From Campanula takesimana (Eukaryota > Streptophyta > Magnoliopsida > Asterales > Campanulaceae): a DNA stretch of 64,000 nucleotides. The position numbers were made by a program, and so were the translations under genes. Positions 22,113-33,078 of this stretch are shown here, in pieces. Every line of letters begins with the position of its first letter. Positions within the stretch are counted from its first letter, which is position 1. Below the pieces are notes generated by a model. The model made no database searches. It was given only the letters and a program-made list of their open reading frames with translations, and was not told the origin of the DNA. The DNA lies in the NCBI GenBank assembly GCA_026119855.1, contig JAOWBW010000565.1, positions 558,001 to 622,000 of the forward strand, in the 5' to 3' direction.

Positions 22113-23700
22113 CAAGGATCATACCCATTTTATAACCCGGCGGCGCAAGCCCATAAAGCCATCCCACCATATGTTCCTATGGGCCATCCGGGACATGGGT
22201 ATGTCTACACCCACATGCCACCACAAAACTTCCCTTCTGTGATCCCGCCCACCACCGTGCCTCCAACCGCAGTTTCGGTGACAAGCCAAACTATGTGATC
22301 AATCAACTTCAGCCCACATATGGATCCCCAAATGGGGTGGTTGGTAGAAAATCTAAAACAAATGGAGGAAAAGTTTGAAGGGATCAACGGAAAGAGATCC
22401 TCTTTGGGAGTTACCGACCCCGACAAGATTGTCCCCTTACCTCACAAGTTCAAAATGCCGGAAATCGACAACTGCTTGTCCCCAAACACACATCAATGCT
22501 TACACCTTAGTAATGAGGGCAAATGGGTGTACAGTGCAACAGATGGCCGACCATTTCCGACTCTCCTTGAAAGGAAATGCACTCAAATGGTTCTTCAATT
22601 TAAAGGATGAATCCCGAGCAACATGGGATCGAATCAAAGAAGCATTCCTCACCAAGTACCAGTCTAACTTGGAATGGGAGACAAACCACACAGATTTACA
22701 AAGCACCATGCAAAAGGGTGACGAATCGATTGGCTAATTTTACAGGAGATGGAATTACAAGCTTGGGGAGATTTCTAACCCGCCAACTGAGGACGAACAA
22801 TTGGACATCTTCCAATCATGTTTGAAACCTCAGTTACGAGTTTTGATCAGTCATCACTTCTATCCTAACCTCCGAGCCATGGTCACCGCCGGGTCCAAGT
22901 TTGAAAAGGCTCTCAATGAGTAATCTTCTTCCCAAAGCAGTGGAAACTCCTATAGGTACCGCCCCCCAGCCACCAACAAAAGGAAGGAAACCCCGGGAAT
23001 AGTTAACAACATCCAAGGGGAAAACCCAAGGCAGAACCCACAAGGGACGGGTAACTCAGAAAAGCGCCGATTCGTAAGGTATGAAGACTTTGGGATGCCC
23101 TTAAGCAAGGTGTTTGAGGGATTGGTCAAGCAAGGCCTTGTAAAGACTCTCGTCAACTTCCAACCCAAAAATCCTGAGAGGTACCTTGATGTTAACAAGA
23201 AGTGTGCCTTCCATAACTACTATGGGAACAACACCGATGAATGCTCAGTGGTGAAGCGAATTATTTTGGACTTGATCGACAAAGGAAAGCTTGAACATCC
23301 CCGAGGCCCGAATGTGGTCAACAATCTGTTCCCCAACAACAATGCTATAAACGTGATTGAGTTTGAAGAGCCAGCACCCGAACCATTTTGGAATTCAATA
23401 CCCCGATAATGGAGATTGGGGAGAGATGGAAAGACACCCTATGGGCTTGCGTGCAAGAGGGAAAGATGGAATGCCCTCCAGATTGTATGGTGGCTAATGT
23501 GTTGAGTGCCAGGTCCTTCACCAGAATGCCAATGAATTGATCATGATTAAGCTCACTGACCACAAACTGACATACGAAGAGTGCATAGAGGAAATGGAAA
23601 AGGCCATTGAGAGCGCCTTGGGAGGCGAAAGCCATGGCCCAAACGAGTATTACCCCCCTTACAATGAGAATTTCCATGTCACGGAGCCGAGCAGCTAGCC
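22113..23700 (+). pseudogene. Capsid and finger part of D gag, frameshifted
   Basis: Continues the gag cut at 13462. A proline-rich stretch leads to the capsid region, read in at least two frames: MDPQMGWLVENLKQMEEKF from 22320, then the core segment around ADHFRLSLKGNALKWFF (about 22540-22600) in another frame, showing a shift near 22470-22500. A third frame from 23095 gives PLSKVFEGLVKQGLV and the finger CAFHNYYGNNTDEC (about 23206-23247), followed by RIILDLIDKGKLEHP. A further shift separates this from the protease ORF. The domain order is that of a normal Tat/Ogre gag, with several lesions, so no functional gag can be made from this copy. Confidence 0.75.
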
Positions 23701-23727
23701 AACCGGAGAAATGTTGATTAAAAAAGT

Positions 23728-26202
23728 GTGCGGTTGCGATGGAGGAAGGGAGGAAGGTGGATTCGATATAGCAAGAATCCCGGAGGTTTCCAATTACAAA
23801 GGGAATCTCGCCCAATTGAGAGAGCAATTCGTTCTATGCCTCGCCAAGAGCTTCGGACCCTCTGTGCAAGTGATGATGAGGAACCCCTTTATATGTCTAC
23901 TCATGTGCCGTGCCCAAAAATGGAAGAAAAATTTCCTGTTTTGGAGGATCTCTTACACTTACCACCATTATCCCCACCATTGGGATTTGACAGTGAAAAG
24001 TCGGCATTCCTGAGCCATTTCTATTGCATGTTGACCATTGAGAAACTCCGTGAATCTGTGGGAGTGGTGGAAAGGAAATGTACTCATCCCATTTCCCTTG
24101 AGGAGATCCGTAGATCCGCCTATCCGTTTAGAGGTAAGGTCACGGTTAATGAGTTGAGAAAAGAGGCATGGCCTTATGACACCAAGAGCCCACCAATACT
24201 CGCAGAGGAGTCGGAAGAGGTTTGTGACCCCGTGGAAGTAAGTGTATTGACCCGTTCCAGGCAAGTTCACACGGAAAACCTCAAGAAACCCCCTCCACCG
24301 GAACACTACAGCATGCCTCCTTCCCATGTTAAGGAGGTGGAAGTCCTAGATTCTGAGAAGGAAGATCATGTGCTCACTCAACTCAAGAGGACCCAAGCCA
24401 ACATCTCCTTGTGGTCTCTTCTTACCTCATCCTATCCCCATAAACTCACACTAGAAGAATGTCTAGCCCAAACTATGGTACCCACCACGGCTACTCCTGA
24501 AGAAGCCGTCCAAATGATTGGGAGTGTTCACTATGGGAATGTTATTACCTTCACAAACTTGGATCTACCGAAATTTGGAGCTAACCACAACGAGGATCTT
24601 TACATCACAGTACAATTGGATGAGCATCGCCTTCCTCGGGTCTTGGTTGACAATGGGTCCGCCATGAATGTCCTCCCTGCCAAGATGATGGACCTACTTG
24701 GTCTTAAAGCTAAAAACCTAAGACCCTTTACAATCACCGTCAAAGCTTATGACTCCACGGCACGATCAGTATTGGGGGTAATTACCTTGAATCTTTGGTT
24801 CGGGAAACAAATGGTGCCAACAGATTTCCAAGTGCTTGACATCCCTATCTCCTTCACCGCCCTGTTAGGCCGCCCTTGGCTCCATAAGGTAAATGGAGTA
24901 GCTTCTACCCTCTACCAGTGCGTAAAATATGTGCAAGGGAACAACCTAACGGTCATCTATGGGGACAGTGTCACCACTGAGGGAACCAACACCAATGGGA
25001 TTCCCGTGCTAGAAATCAAGCACGAGGAAAATGGCATGGTATTGACCGGCTTCACAGAGATACCTCCCAAAGCTCACATTTGTTGTGTAGACCTCACGCT
25101 CGCAAAGGATAAGATCCCTCCCGCAATGAAAATGATGCGCCTAATGCACTACATCCCGGGGCTTGGTCTTGGGAGAAAGCTCCAGGGGACCCACAAGGTC
25201 ATCGACATCAAAGAACCAAAGACACTCTATGGTCTAGGATACAAACTGACTCCCGAAGACGTGAGAATAGATAAGGAAATGGCTCAAAAGATAAGTCAAG
25301 CCAAGGCTCGGGGAATCCCGTACAAGGCCCCTAACCTCCGTCCTTATACTTTTTACATGAGCCGGTACTTTGTGAAGGGAGGAATCCAAACCGAGGCCTC
25401 AGAGGCAAAGCAGGTACCAATGATCACCAATTGGGACAAGTTGCAAGAGGATCTTAAAAGGTTCCGGGGAATGACCGCTAATCCCATCAGGAGGACATTC
25501 CTCGATATGCCAGAGATGCCCGGTCCCACCGAGACTATAATGACCCATGAGTATGTCTTCAAAGGGGTTCCCGAGGTTGTAAGGGTATTCAAAGCCTTGT
25601 CCATGGAAGAGGCCAACAAGGAAGTAGAACCTGTTTGGGGTCGTGGTGACAAGTATGGGTTTGAGGAGACAGTTCCAAAGAAAGCCAAGGGAGATGTCCT
25701 GGATGACAAGTGGAATGGCGTGGTAATTCAAGGAATGTTTGGAGAAGAGGTGGTCGTGCCGGACCTGATTGACCTCGGAGAGAAAATGATCGATGTGATA
25801 GAAGAAGGATCCCCTGGAACCTTCGATCCCCGCACTTTGGTGGGACCCAACATTATGCCTTTGAAAAACTGGGTGACTCTCTCCGGACTAATGGCTAACA
25901 AGGAGGAGATGACCGCGCAACTTGGACTGGTTCCCTGCACCCTAGAGTCAAATGTCATAGGGTCCAATGTAGTCAAATCCCCTCAATCCCTTGTTTTCGA
26001 ATTTGAGTCTTCTTCCTCTGAGGGCCTCACGCCTGAGGATTATGAACTTGTAGCAAATGTTGTATTCCCTTTTGCTTTGAATGAAATATTGGACCTTTCC
26101 GAGTATCCCCTCATTGCCAATTTATTAGATAATAAATTAACTAATAACTTAAAAACAGTTAATGATGAATCACCTAATAATGCAGACACACTAAACGAAT
26201 AA
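23728..26202 (+). CDS. Protease-region polyprotein of element D (824 aa, open)
   Basis: The aspartic-protease part of a Tat/Ogre polyprotein, which processes gag-pol. The first approximately 30 residues are probably not natural. The DNGSAMNVLP active site starts at residue 308, and residues about 285-410 form the retropepsin domain, ending in LLGRPWLHK. Residues about 473-510 (GLGLGRKLQG...LGYKLTPEDV) look like the G-patch seen after protease in some retroelements. The remaining approximately 310 residues are the spacer before reverse transcriptase, function unknown. After the TAA the pre-RT signature continues (VNLGTAEEPNETQ..., then FKGAERK) until element G cuts it at 26353. An intact 824-codon frame beside a much-shifted gag is odd. 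No reverse transcriptase remains. Confidence 0.85.
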   Translation: MRLRWRKGGRWIRYSKNPGGFQLQRESRPIERAIRSMPRQELRTLCASDDEEPLYMSTHVPCPKMEEKFPVLEDLLHLPPLSPPLGFDSEKSAFLSHFYCMLTIEKLRESVGVVERKCTHPISLEEIRRSAYPFRGKVTVNELRKEAWPYDTKSPPILAEESEEVCDPVEVSVLTRSRQVHTENLKKPPPPEHYSMPPSHVKEVEVLDSEKEDHVLTQLKRTQANISLWSLLTSSYPHKLTLEECLAQTMVPTTATPEEAVQMIGSVHYGNVITFTNLDLPKFGANHNEDLYITVQLDEHRLPRVLVDNGSAMNVLPAKMMDLLGLKAKNLRPFTITVKAYDSTARSVLGVITLNLWFGKQMVPTDFQVLDIPISFTALLGRPWLHKVNGVASTLYQCVKYVQGNNLTVIYGDSVTTEGTNTNGIPVLEIKHEENGMVLTGFTEIPPKAHICCVDLTLAKDKIPPAMKMMRLMHYIPGLGLGRKLQGTHKVIDIKEPKTLYGLGYKLTPEDVRIDKEMAQKISQAKARGIPYKAPNLRPYTFYMSRYFVKGGIQTEASEAKQVPMITNWDKLQEDLKRFRGMTANPIRRTFLDMPEMPGPTETIMTHEYVFKGVPEVVRVFKALSMEEANKEVEPVWGRGDKYGFEETVPKKAKGDVLDDKWNGVVIQGMFGEEVVVPDLIDLGEKMIDVIEEGSPGTFDPRTLVGPNIMPLKNWVTLSGLMANKEEMTAQLGLVPCTLESNVIGSNVVKSPQSLVFEFESSSSEGLTPEDYELVANVVFPFALNEILDLSEYPLIANLLDNKLTNNLKTVNDESPNNADTLNE

Positions 26203-26575
26203 TACATTAAAGAACTTTCAAAGCAGGTTATTGACCGAGAGGAAAACCGTGCCCAAGCTGCCGAAGAGGTTTTGACTAAGGTGAATTTAGGGACTGCAGA
26301 GGAACCAAATGAGACACAGAATGGTAGCTAATTCAAAGGGGCCGAAAGGAAAGTGTTAGTACCCAACCTGAAAATGAGTTATTAGGCATTCTAGAACCCA
26401 CAAGGACCTCCCAGGTATTTACGAACTGCACAGGACTTATCCAGGATTTCCCGAAAAGCCCAGATAAGGAGATATTGACGACCTGATCAGATGAAGCTGT
26501 AAAGATAGAAGTTATCTAATCATCCTCCAGAGTCCAGATTGATCAGAGCATTGGGAACCGAGCCAACCACTTAGA

Positions 26576-26613
26576 CCGGCCAGGCGGCCAGTCAGGGAAG
26601 GGTCGAGCGGCCA
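26576..26613. repeat. CpG-rich words in the G LTR
   Basis: CCGGCCA at 26576, GCGGCCA at 26584 and GCGGCCA at 26607, at the position where sister element A has TGGCCGCGTGGCCA. The wording differs within one family. Confidence 0.55.
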
Positions 26614-26633
26614 CTCCTTCCGGGTCAGAAACC

Positions 26634-26642
26634 CTATAAATA
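26634..26642 (+). promoter_or_regulatory. TATA box of the G LTR
   Basis: CTATAAATA, 281 nt into the LTR, in the expected U3 position. Confidence 0.6.
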
Positions 26643-27275
26643 GGTGACCTCAGTTCATAATTTCGACACAATTCTCTCCCCCGAGTTCTACAATCTAAAC
26701 TGCAGATAGAACTCTCTCTCTAAGCCTTTCTAGTAATCCCGAAGGTCCGGCGAATCCACGCAAGAGATTTGACTTCGTTCTTGTTAAGATTGGTGAGAAT
26801 TCTACATGTTTTCTTAGTTTAGATCTGATTTATGCTAGTTTCATTATGTTTATACATCTATATTCATATGATTCATAACGTGTTCTTCATGTTCTTACTA
26901 GAATTCATAATATGCTCTATATCTAGGGTAGCGATCTTCATGCTTATGTGTTTACTTCATATATGTTCATGATGTTCTTATTATTATGCTAGATCTACAG
27001 CTTATCATGCGTAACATGCTAGATCTAATGTTTTAATCCCTACTTATAATGCATAGCCGATGATGATCAACGAGATCTAGGAACTACTTCTAAACTCTAA
27101 TCTTTAGGTAATTACTCCCATGATCAGTAATTCTCCTATGATGAATATGACGAATACGCATTGATCTTATCAATGGTATAATCATTATTCTAGGATGTGA
27201 TCATCTTGTATGATTATTTCTCCTCCCCCTTCATTATGCATGATCCCGTTTCTTCTCTTTATTCCGATTATTTGC

Positions 27276-27320
27276 GAACTACGTCGACCTGAGCTTCTCA
27301 TCACGAGAGGAACGTAGGCA
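27276..27320 (+). other. CTACG...CGTAG hairpin motif in the G LTR
   Basis: CTACG, GACCTGAG, stem CTTCTC/GAGAGG (one G-T pair) with a 5-nt loop, then CGTAG. Same place in the LTR as in A. Confidence 0.55.
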
Positions 27321-27619
27321 ATCTTCGGATCCGGTCTCAATCACTAACACACTACTAACACATTCATCATGATAGAAAGTCCGATCTATCGGGCGATAGG
27401 AGTGATAACTTGATATTCTTCTCTTGTCGTAACTTGACCCCCGAACTCTCTCTGTTAGCTTTTTCTCAATGTTTTAGCTCGATAAAAACAACGTGGAGAC
27501 TCTTAACAAGTTAAATGCCAACTTGAATATCCTAATCCCATAGAAAAGATAAAAAGATAAATAAAAAGAAAGAAAGACTTCCCGTGCATCGCCCGCATTT
27601 CAGAAAGGGGTATTCACAG

Positions 27620-27637
27620 TGGCGACTCTGCTGGGGA
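27620..27637 (+). other. Primer-binding site of element G
   Basis: TGGCGACTCTGCTGGGGA, one base after the LTR end. Confidence 0.88.
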
Positions 27638-28063
27638 CTAGGTTTGAATATCTTCAAACATAGAGGGTCAAACTTTCGTCAATATCATAATTGTACTTAC
27701 GTGTTCTTTTCCCCCTGTACTTTATCTCTTGTACATATCTGCTTCCCTTGTACTTTAGTGCGTTAATATCTTAACTGTTTCCCTATTGTACCCTTTTTAA
27801 CTGTTTTGCATTGCATACATGTAAATACAAAAAACTCTCTGTTTTCTCCCTAAAAAAAATAACAACTAGTTGTTGTCCGCACACTACCACTAGGTCCGTG
27901 TCACACTGCACACCCTACTGGATACTTCCCTGAGTGCACAGATTTTGGTGATCTTGTCTCCTCTATCTTCGTGGCACCCGGGCTATCTAACTCACTGTTT
28001 TCACTTGTGAAGCAGTCGAGGATAATCTTTTGTTCATTTCGAAACCATGCACTCACAGAGTCT

Positions 28064-28068
28064 AGGAC
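28064..28068. other. Target-site duplication AGGAC, left of solo LTR H
   Basis: Matches AGGAC at 30706-30710. Joining the flanks restores TAGGACACTCC, which is also present in element A's leader. Confidence 0.9.
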
Positions 28069-30705
28069 TGTCACGACCCGAAAACTAGGCTCTATTTTAT
28101 TGGTAATAAATAATTATTATTTATTTATTTGCTTATTTATTTATTTAAATTATTATTTATTTAAATATTTATGTGTGCATTTTATGTTTCATAATAATTA
28201 TGCCTAGCATTTTATTTGGGTCATTTGTGCTAGTGTAGAAGTGTTGAGTCTTATTTGTTAGTGGGGAGTTTATTTGAAAGGGTAGTATTAGGGAGAGGGG
28301 CCTAAGTGTAACATTTTGAAATCATTTCTCCCTATTCCCTCCCTACTCTCCTCCCTCACCTCCCTCACTCTTTCACTCCATCTCTCTCTCCCCAGCATAT
28401 CTCTCTCTTTCCATGGAATTTGGGTAAGTTTTTCTCTCTTCCTTCTCTCTTCATTTTCTTCATCTTCCTCTTGTTATTTCTCATTTCTTAAAACATGAAT
28501 CATGTTTAGATCGTCGATAGGATCGTAGGAAGCCAAGAAATTTTGAGTTCCGTCACCTTTGAGAAAATCCGAGTAAGTTACTTTTCCCCCATTTATGCTA
28601 AAAAATGTTCAACTTTAACTCCATTGATACTCTAGTTGATATATATGGCTTCGTTGGTTGATTTGGAACCTATTTGCAATTTATTCATATTTTGTGAGAT
28701 TTGGGTATTTGAATCATCCTTTGGTTTGGGGTTGTTTAAATGATGCCATATGAGTTATTTTTAGGCTTAGAAGTTATTTTGGCATTTGGGTAAACTAGTG
28801 GGAAGTGTTGGTGTTGATTTGGGTTCCAATGGTGAGTTTTAGTGTTCATTATCAGATGAAGAACCCAGGAAGGGATTCTGGGTTTTGCCGACTTCCTTTG
28901 GAGGCGCGCGCACCCTTTGGTGCGAAGCGCGCGCACCCTCCTCTCCTCCAACCTGGATTTTCCAACTCTAGAAGGGAGGCGCACGCATCCTTTTCTATGA
29001 GGCGCGCGCACCCTCATATTTTCTTTTGGCGCAATTCCTTCTGATTTCAGGAGGCGCGCGCACCCTATGTGTGGGAGGCGCGCGCACCCCCATCCCCTGT
29101 TGTGATAATCATTCTTTTTACGTTCAATCTTCGATAGTCCGTAACTTTCTTATCCGGACCCTGTTTTAGGCGTGTAAACTATCGTTTTAAAGCCCTTTTT
29201 GAGTACTACGAGATGAGGTGGTTTATTTAGGTGAGTTTCAGGTTTATATTGTGTTGAGATTTCATTTAGTGTCTTATGACAAAGTGTTTAGAATCGGTCC
29301 GTTGTAATCAAGTTGGGGAATATCGGTTTGTGTGGTCTCGCCTTGGTTCCTTTGTGAATAAATGGGTTATGGAATTTAGTTATGGATTATTGGAAAATGT
29401 GGGAACACTCTCATAATGAGCGGACGTTTGGGATAGTTTTAATGATAGTCATTGTGCTATTTGGGGAATGACTATTTGGATAGTACTCTCTATGAGTAAC
29501 TCGCGTGTATCATGTTAGGATGCGTTTGATATGGATCCTTGTCCTAGAATCATTTCGTTTTAATGATTTGTATTGTTGGGCTTTTATGAGCAATTCCATT
29601 TCTGTTATTGAACTCTTTTATGAGGAACTTCTTGCTATCAATGTTGTTAAACTCTTAATTAATAATCGTTGTATCTTTATGGTGATTTGTGTTACGGTTC
29701 CCTACTTTGGAACCCTTTTGATGTTATAAAGCTAGTATTCATTACTTAGCATTATTGAAAGTCCAGCTGGTTAAATTGTGTATCGAGTCAGGCAATGGAT
29801 AATGCTATAATGGCACGAGCCAAGTCCAGTATAGCATCGCCCATTGGTCCTTCTGTCCTCATCCAGATTGGCCTTGGTTGGGATGAGCTAGCTCCGTTGT
29901 GGGTATTCTAGCTAATCGTTTTGGAGCATGACTTTGTGGCATGACTCCCGCCCCTTGTGGAACTTTACACTGTTATTGGTTCCGGTACCGGGTTTCTCTT
30001 CAGCTTTTATGCTACTATGAAGATGGTTTGTTTGATTGATGGGTTGATTGGTCGCTTCTGACCGGGGTTTTCTCTTCGGATTTTATGCTACTGTGAAGAT
30101 ATGGATTGGTTGATTGTTGAAGCTGCGCAGCGATCCTTTAATTGGTTCTATCAGTTGGAAAACCTTGGCTAATATCCTTTGTTATGTGTTTTACTTTCCG
30201 CTGCTATCTGTTGACTGTTAATTGTTACATGCTATGTGATATTTATCATTGTTTATTGCTTATTGCATTATAGCATGTCATGTAGTTGCATTAGTAACTT
30301 ACTGAGATTTTATCTCACCCCGTTTATTTCCATCTTTGTTTTTCCTTAAACCCCCCCCCCCCCAGGAGGAAAAGGATTAGGATTCGCGGATCGAGGAGGA
30401 CGTCGAGAGGATTGAGATTTTGGGGCAGGTTGTTATGGATCGGTTTACATTATTTAAATGTATAACCTTTTGGGGATAGTTTTACCATTATTGACGTCAT
30501 TAAGAATTGTATATTTTATTCTTTTGGGTATAAGCTGTGGAGCTTATGTTAGATGTACTTTGTTGATTTAAACTTGGATTTGTAAAACCTTGTGTTATCA
30601 TCTTTTGGTTCAAAATGGAATTTTTAACTTCTATATTTTAGAGTTTTGGTTTTAAGTCGACGTCCAGCTCGCGAGTTCCCGGCCCGAGGGGTCGGGGTCG
30701 CGACA
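28069..30705 (+). mobile_element. Solo LTR H, Tekay type (2637 bp)
   Basis: Starts TGTCACGACCCGAAAACTAG and ends GGGGTCGCGACA, flanked by AGGAC duplications, with no interior: the product of LTR-LTR recombination. It is similar to E and F LTRs along its length, including TTATTTAAAT-rich starts, the TTAGATCGTCGATAGGATCG block and the C-tract before AGGAGG at about 30349. It carries a six-word CpG array. Confidence 0.93.
28903..29089. repeat. CpG-rich word array in solo LTR H
   Basis: Six GGCGCGCGCACCC-type 13-mers start at 28903, 28926, 28978, 29001, 29053 and 29077 (spacing 23, 52, 23, 52, 24). The third is GGCGCACGCATCC; the others are nearly exact. Spacers are AT-richer and differ from each other. 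Confidence 0.9.
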
Positions 30706-31326
30706 AGGACACTCCAAAGTTGACCGGTTGGACCGGTTTTGGACAACCAGCAAACCAACTCGTACCTTTTCTGAACTGGTTCTCGCTCATTAAAAAAATT
30801 AGGATATAAAAAGTTAAAAACACGCAGTAGCAGGTCAGTCGTAAGGCCAGTCGTAAAGAAGAAAACATAGGTGCCGTTCTTCCGCCATTTCTCTCTCTCT
30901 GTCGCCATTGAAATATGAGATTGAGATAGAGGCATTGGATGAAAATATCGAATTAGAGGAGATATCTATTACAAACGACAATGAAAATGAAGATATGGAG
31001 ATCGAATCAGGTAAATTTAATCTGCATTTTTTTCTATTTGAAATTGAAATTGATATTCGAATGAGCTAATTGATCTTATTGAAATTGATTTTCTCCTTAT
31101 AGAAGATTGAGATGGAGATAGTAGATCACAAATGTTATTGAATCAGAGGAGAAAGAGATTGAAAAAGACAATGAAGATCAATTGGAAGAGATGAATATCT
31201 TCATTTGGCTCAAAAACACCAGAACTACACTTAATTTGAATCACGCGGTCGTTTGCTGCTCAAATTGAAATAGAGATGTTCAAACTGCTGAAATTGAAAT
31301 AGAATTGATTTAGTGTAACTTGTTGC

Positions 31327-32020
31327 TTTAGTATAGTAACTTGTTGTTTTGGTATTGTAACTTGATGTTTTAGTACAGTAACTTGGTGTTTTATTAGTGC
31401 AACTTGGTGGTTAATCAAGTTATGTTGTATTAGATCTATAGTTGGTATTTTAGTAGTGTAACTTGGTGTTTGAAAAAAACAAACTTGATATTATAATAAC
31501 CATGCAATTTTTATTGAAATGAGCATTTTGAACATCAACATATAATATAACTTGGTAATGTTTTAGTATTGTAACTTGGTATTTTAGTATTGTAACTTTA
31601 TGTTTTAGTACAGTAACTTGGTGTTTTATTAGTACAGCCTACTGATAATCAAGTTATGTTGTATCAGATCTATACTTGGTATTTTAGTAATGTAACTTGG
31701 TGTTTTAACATACAAACTTTATATTATAATAACCATGTAATTTCTATTGAAATAAGCATTTTGAACATCAACTTATAATATAACTTGGTGTTGTTTTAGT
31801 ATAGTAACTTGGTGTTTTAGTATTGTAACTTTATGTTTTAGTACAGTAATTTGGTGTTTTATTAGTGCGGTGGTTAATCAAGTTAAGTTGTATAGATCTA
31901 CACTTAGTGTTTTAGTAGTGTAACTTCGTGTTTTAACAGACAAACTTGATATTATAATAACCATGCAATTTCTTTTGAAACAAGCAGTTTGAACATGAGC
32001 TTATAATACAACTTAATACA
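31327..32020. repeat. About 234-bp tandem repeat, three copies
   Basis: Units start at about 31327, 31561 and 31795. Each is built on a shorter GTAACTTGGTGTTTTAGTA theme followed by ATATTATAATAACCATG and a TTGAACATCAAC..TATAATATAACTT tail. Confidence 0.85.
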
Positions 32021-32503
32021 CATGTTTATGCATAAAAAACAAGTTAAGAACTTAAAACAATAAGTTTGGACGTAAAAACAATAAGTTTGGATTTCAAAAC
32101 AAAACGTTACAATTTCACTGATTAACACACTTTCTAGACCTAGTTTGTCTAACATATATGCTGCAGTCGAACTACCAGCTTTCTTCCTCTTCTTCTCCTC
32201 ATTGTCTTTGCTCCCAACAACTTTGTCAATGTGATCATGTTTGATTGTCAGAAAGTCTTCAACTTTATTCAACAAAGACTCCTTTTGCTTGTTTAAATCA
32301 CTGAGTAACAAGTACCAAACTCAAAATGCCTAATCAAACATCACAAAACGGAACAAAAAAGGCTTGAAATCAACACAGTAATCGAACAAAATAGAGTGAG
32401 AATCAAGCGAAAAAACTTGAAATCAACACATACCTCTATCACGCCCGTCTTCTCCATCATTAAATATCTCTTTGCTTTGGGATTCGCTGCTTTTTTCAAC
32501 CTC
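31952..32503 (-). pseudogene. Possible two-exon gene fragment, unknown function
   Basis: A minus-strand frame (about 32303 to 31990) encodes a lysine/glutamate-rich helical segment (SDLNKQKESLLNKVEDFL, then a KDNEEKKRKKAGSSTA basic cluster). Upstream, an ATG at about 32503 opens a short basic ORF ending in a plausible donor (GAG|gtatgtg, about 32432). The frames do not join at the nearest acceptor, so this may be a captured and decayed host fragment. I recognise no family. Confidence 0.25.
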
Positions 32504-32775
32504 ATTGTGCTTAAAATCGAGTGAGTATGACCGGAGGTTAGGTCTGAGAGAGAGTAAGATGGAGATAGCGACGGCGACGGTTAGTCGGATAGTGAGAGAG
32601 ATGGAGGTTAGGTCGGAGAGTGAGAGAGACGGAGGTTAGGTCAGAGAGTCGTGAGAGAAATGGAGAGAGAAAGAGTCGTACCTGGTAAGCCGTATAAAGG
32701 CCGGTTCACAAAAAAGAATAAGAGAATTGTATGAACCGGTTTAGAGGTTTATATACCCACTTCCAAAACAGGTCT

Positions 32776-33028
32776 TTTTTTAACATTAGGGGGAAACTAG
32801 TTTCCTCCAAAATTTTCTCTATGTTTAATTCCGAAAATTAGTTGATTTTTGATTAATAAAAAATTAGAGCGTGTCTCTTTCAATTTTCTCGAGCGAAAAT
32901 TATCGATTGATTGCTGAATTTCTCGAGCGAAATACATTAGTTAATCCTATCAAGTCTTCCGCTACATCACCTAATGTATCCAAGTTCTCACGGTTCTCAC
33001 GATATTTAGGTTCTCATTTGACCACATA

Positions 33029-33068
<40 letters not shown>

Positions 33069-33073
33069 AGGTT
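32776..33073. other. AT-rich intergenic DNA with a TA microsatellite
   Basis: No gene is visible. A perfect (TA)n run of about 36 bp lies at 33031-33066, just before element B's left target duplication. Confidence 0.7.
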
Positions 33074-33078
33074 CATAC

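Larger units (their letters stand above)
11104..26353 (+). mobile_element. Element D: Tat/Ogre-type retrotransposon, broken by C, E and G
   Basis: Plus-strand order: 3' stub of the 5' LTR (11104-11258), primer site, leader (to 12775), gag (12776-13462 and 22113 to about 23410), protease region (23728-26202), and the first residues of the reverse-transcriptase region up to 26353. C truncates the LTR, E is inserted in gag with a CATCC duplication, and G cuts pol. The rest of D is absent. D is the oldest layer of the nest, as its shifted gag frames agree. Confidence 0.78.
26354..27618 (+). repeat. LTR of element G (1265 bp)
   Basis: Starts TGTTAGTACCCAACCTGAAAA and ends GGGGTATTCACA before the primer site. 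It aligns over its length with A's LTR. It carries a CTATAAATA box (26634), GGCC-type words just upstream (26576, 26584, 26607), the CTACG hairpin (27276-27320) and a primer-site-like GTGGAGACTCT (27493). Confidence 0.88.
26354..30722 (+). mobile_element. Element G: Tat-like LTR plus leader, same family as A, truncated
   Basis: A complete LTR (26354-27618), primer site (27620-27637) and leader (to 28068, continuing at about 30706-30717), interrupted by solo LTR H. The leader matches A's (CACTACCACTAG..TCCGTGTCA.CACTGCAC; TAGGACACTCC). After about 30717 similarity to A stops and other DNA begins, so the rest of G is lost. It inserted into D's pol (left flank GAAAG). Confidence 0.75.
30723..32775. 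mobile_element. Unclassified transposon-like block with tandem repeats
   Basis: Both edges are rich in ACCGGTT motifs and carry a weak inverted match (GACCGGTTTTGGA near 30732 versus GACCTGTTTTGGA inverted at about 32775). Inside each end are GA/CT-rich 5'-UTR-like stretches pointing inward. On the plus strand an acidic segment (30918-31010) precedes a possible splice donor. A 234-bp repeat occupies the middle. I could not assign a superfamily. No convincing target duplication was found. Confidence 0.35.

Noticed and set aside
26334..26353. Purine-rich TCAAAGGGGCCGAAAGGAAAG directly before the G LTR as a polypurine tract, making G the 3' LTR of D
   Set aside because: The run is coding: it fits the conserved start of the reverse-transcriptase region (FKGAERK after a VNLGT... 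segment). The G LTR is also too different from D's LTR stub and is followed by its own primer site and leader.
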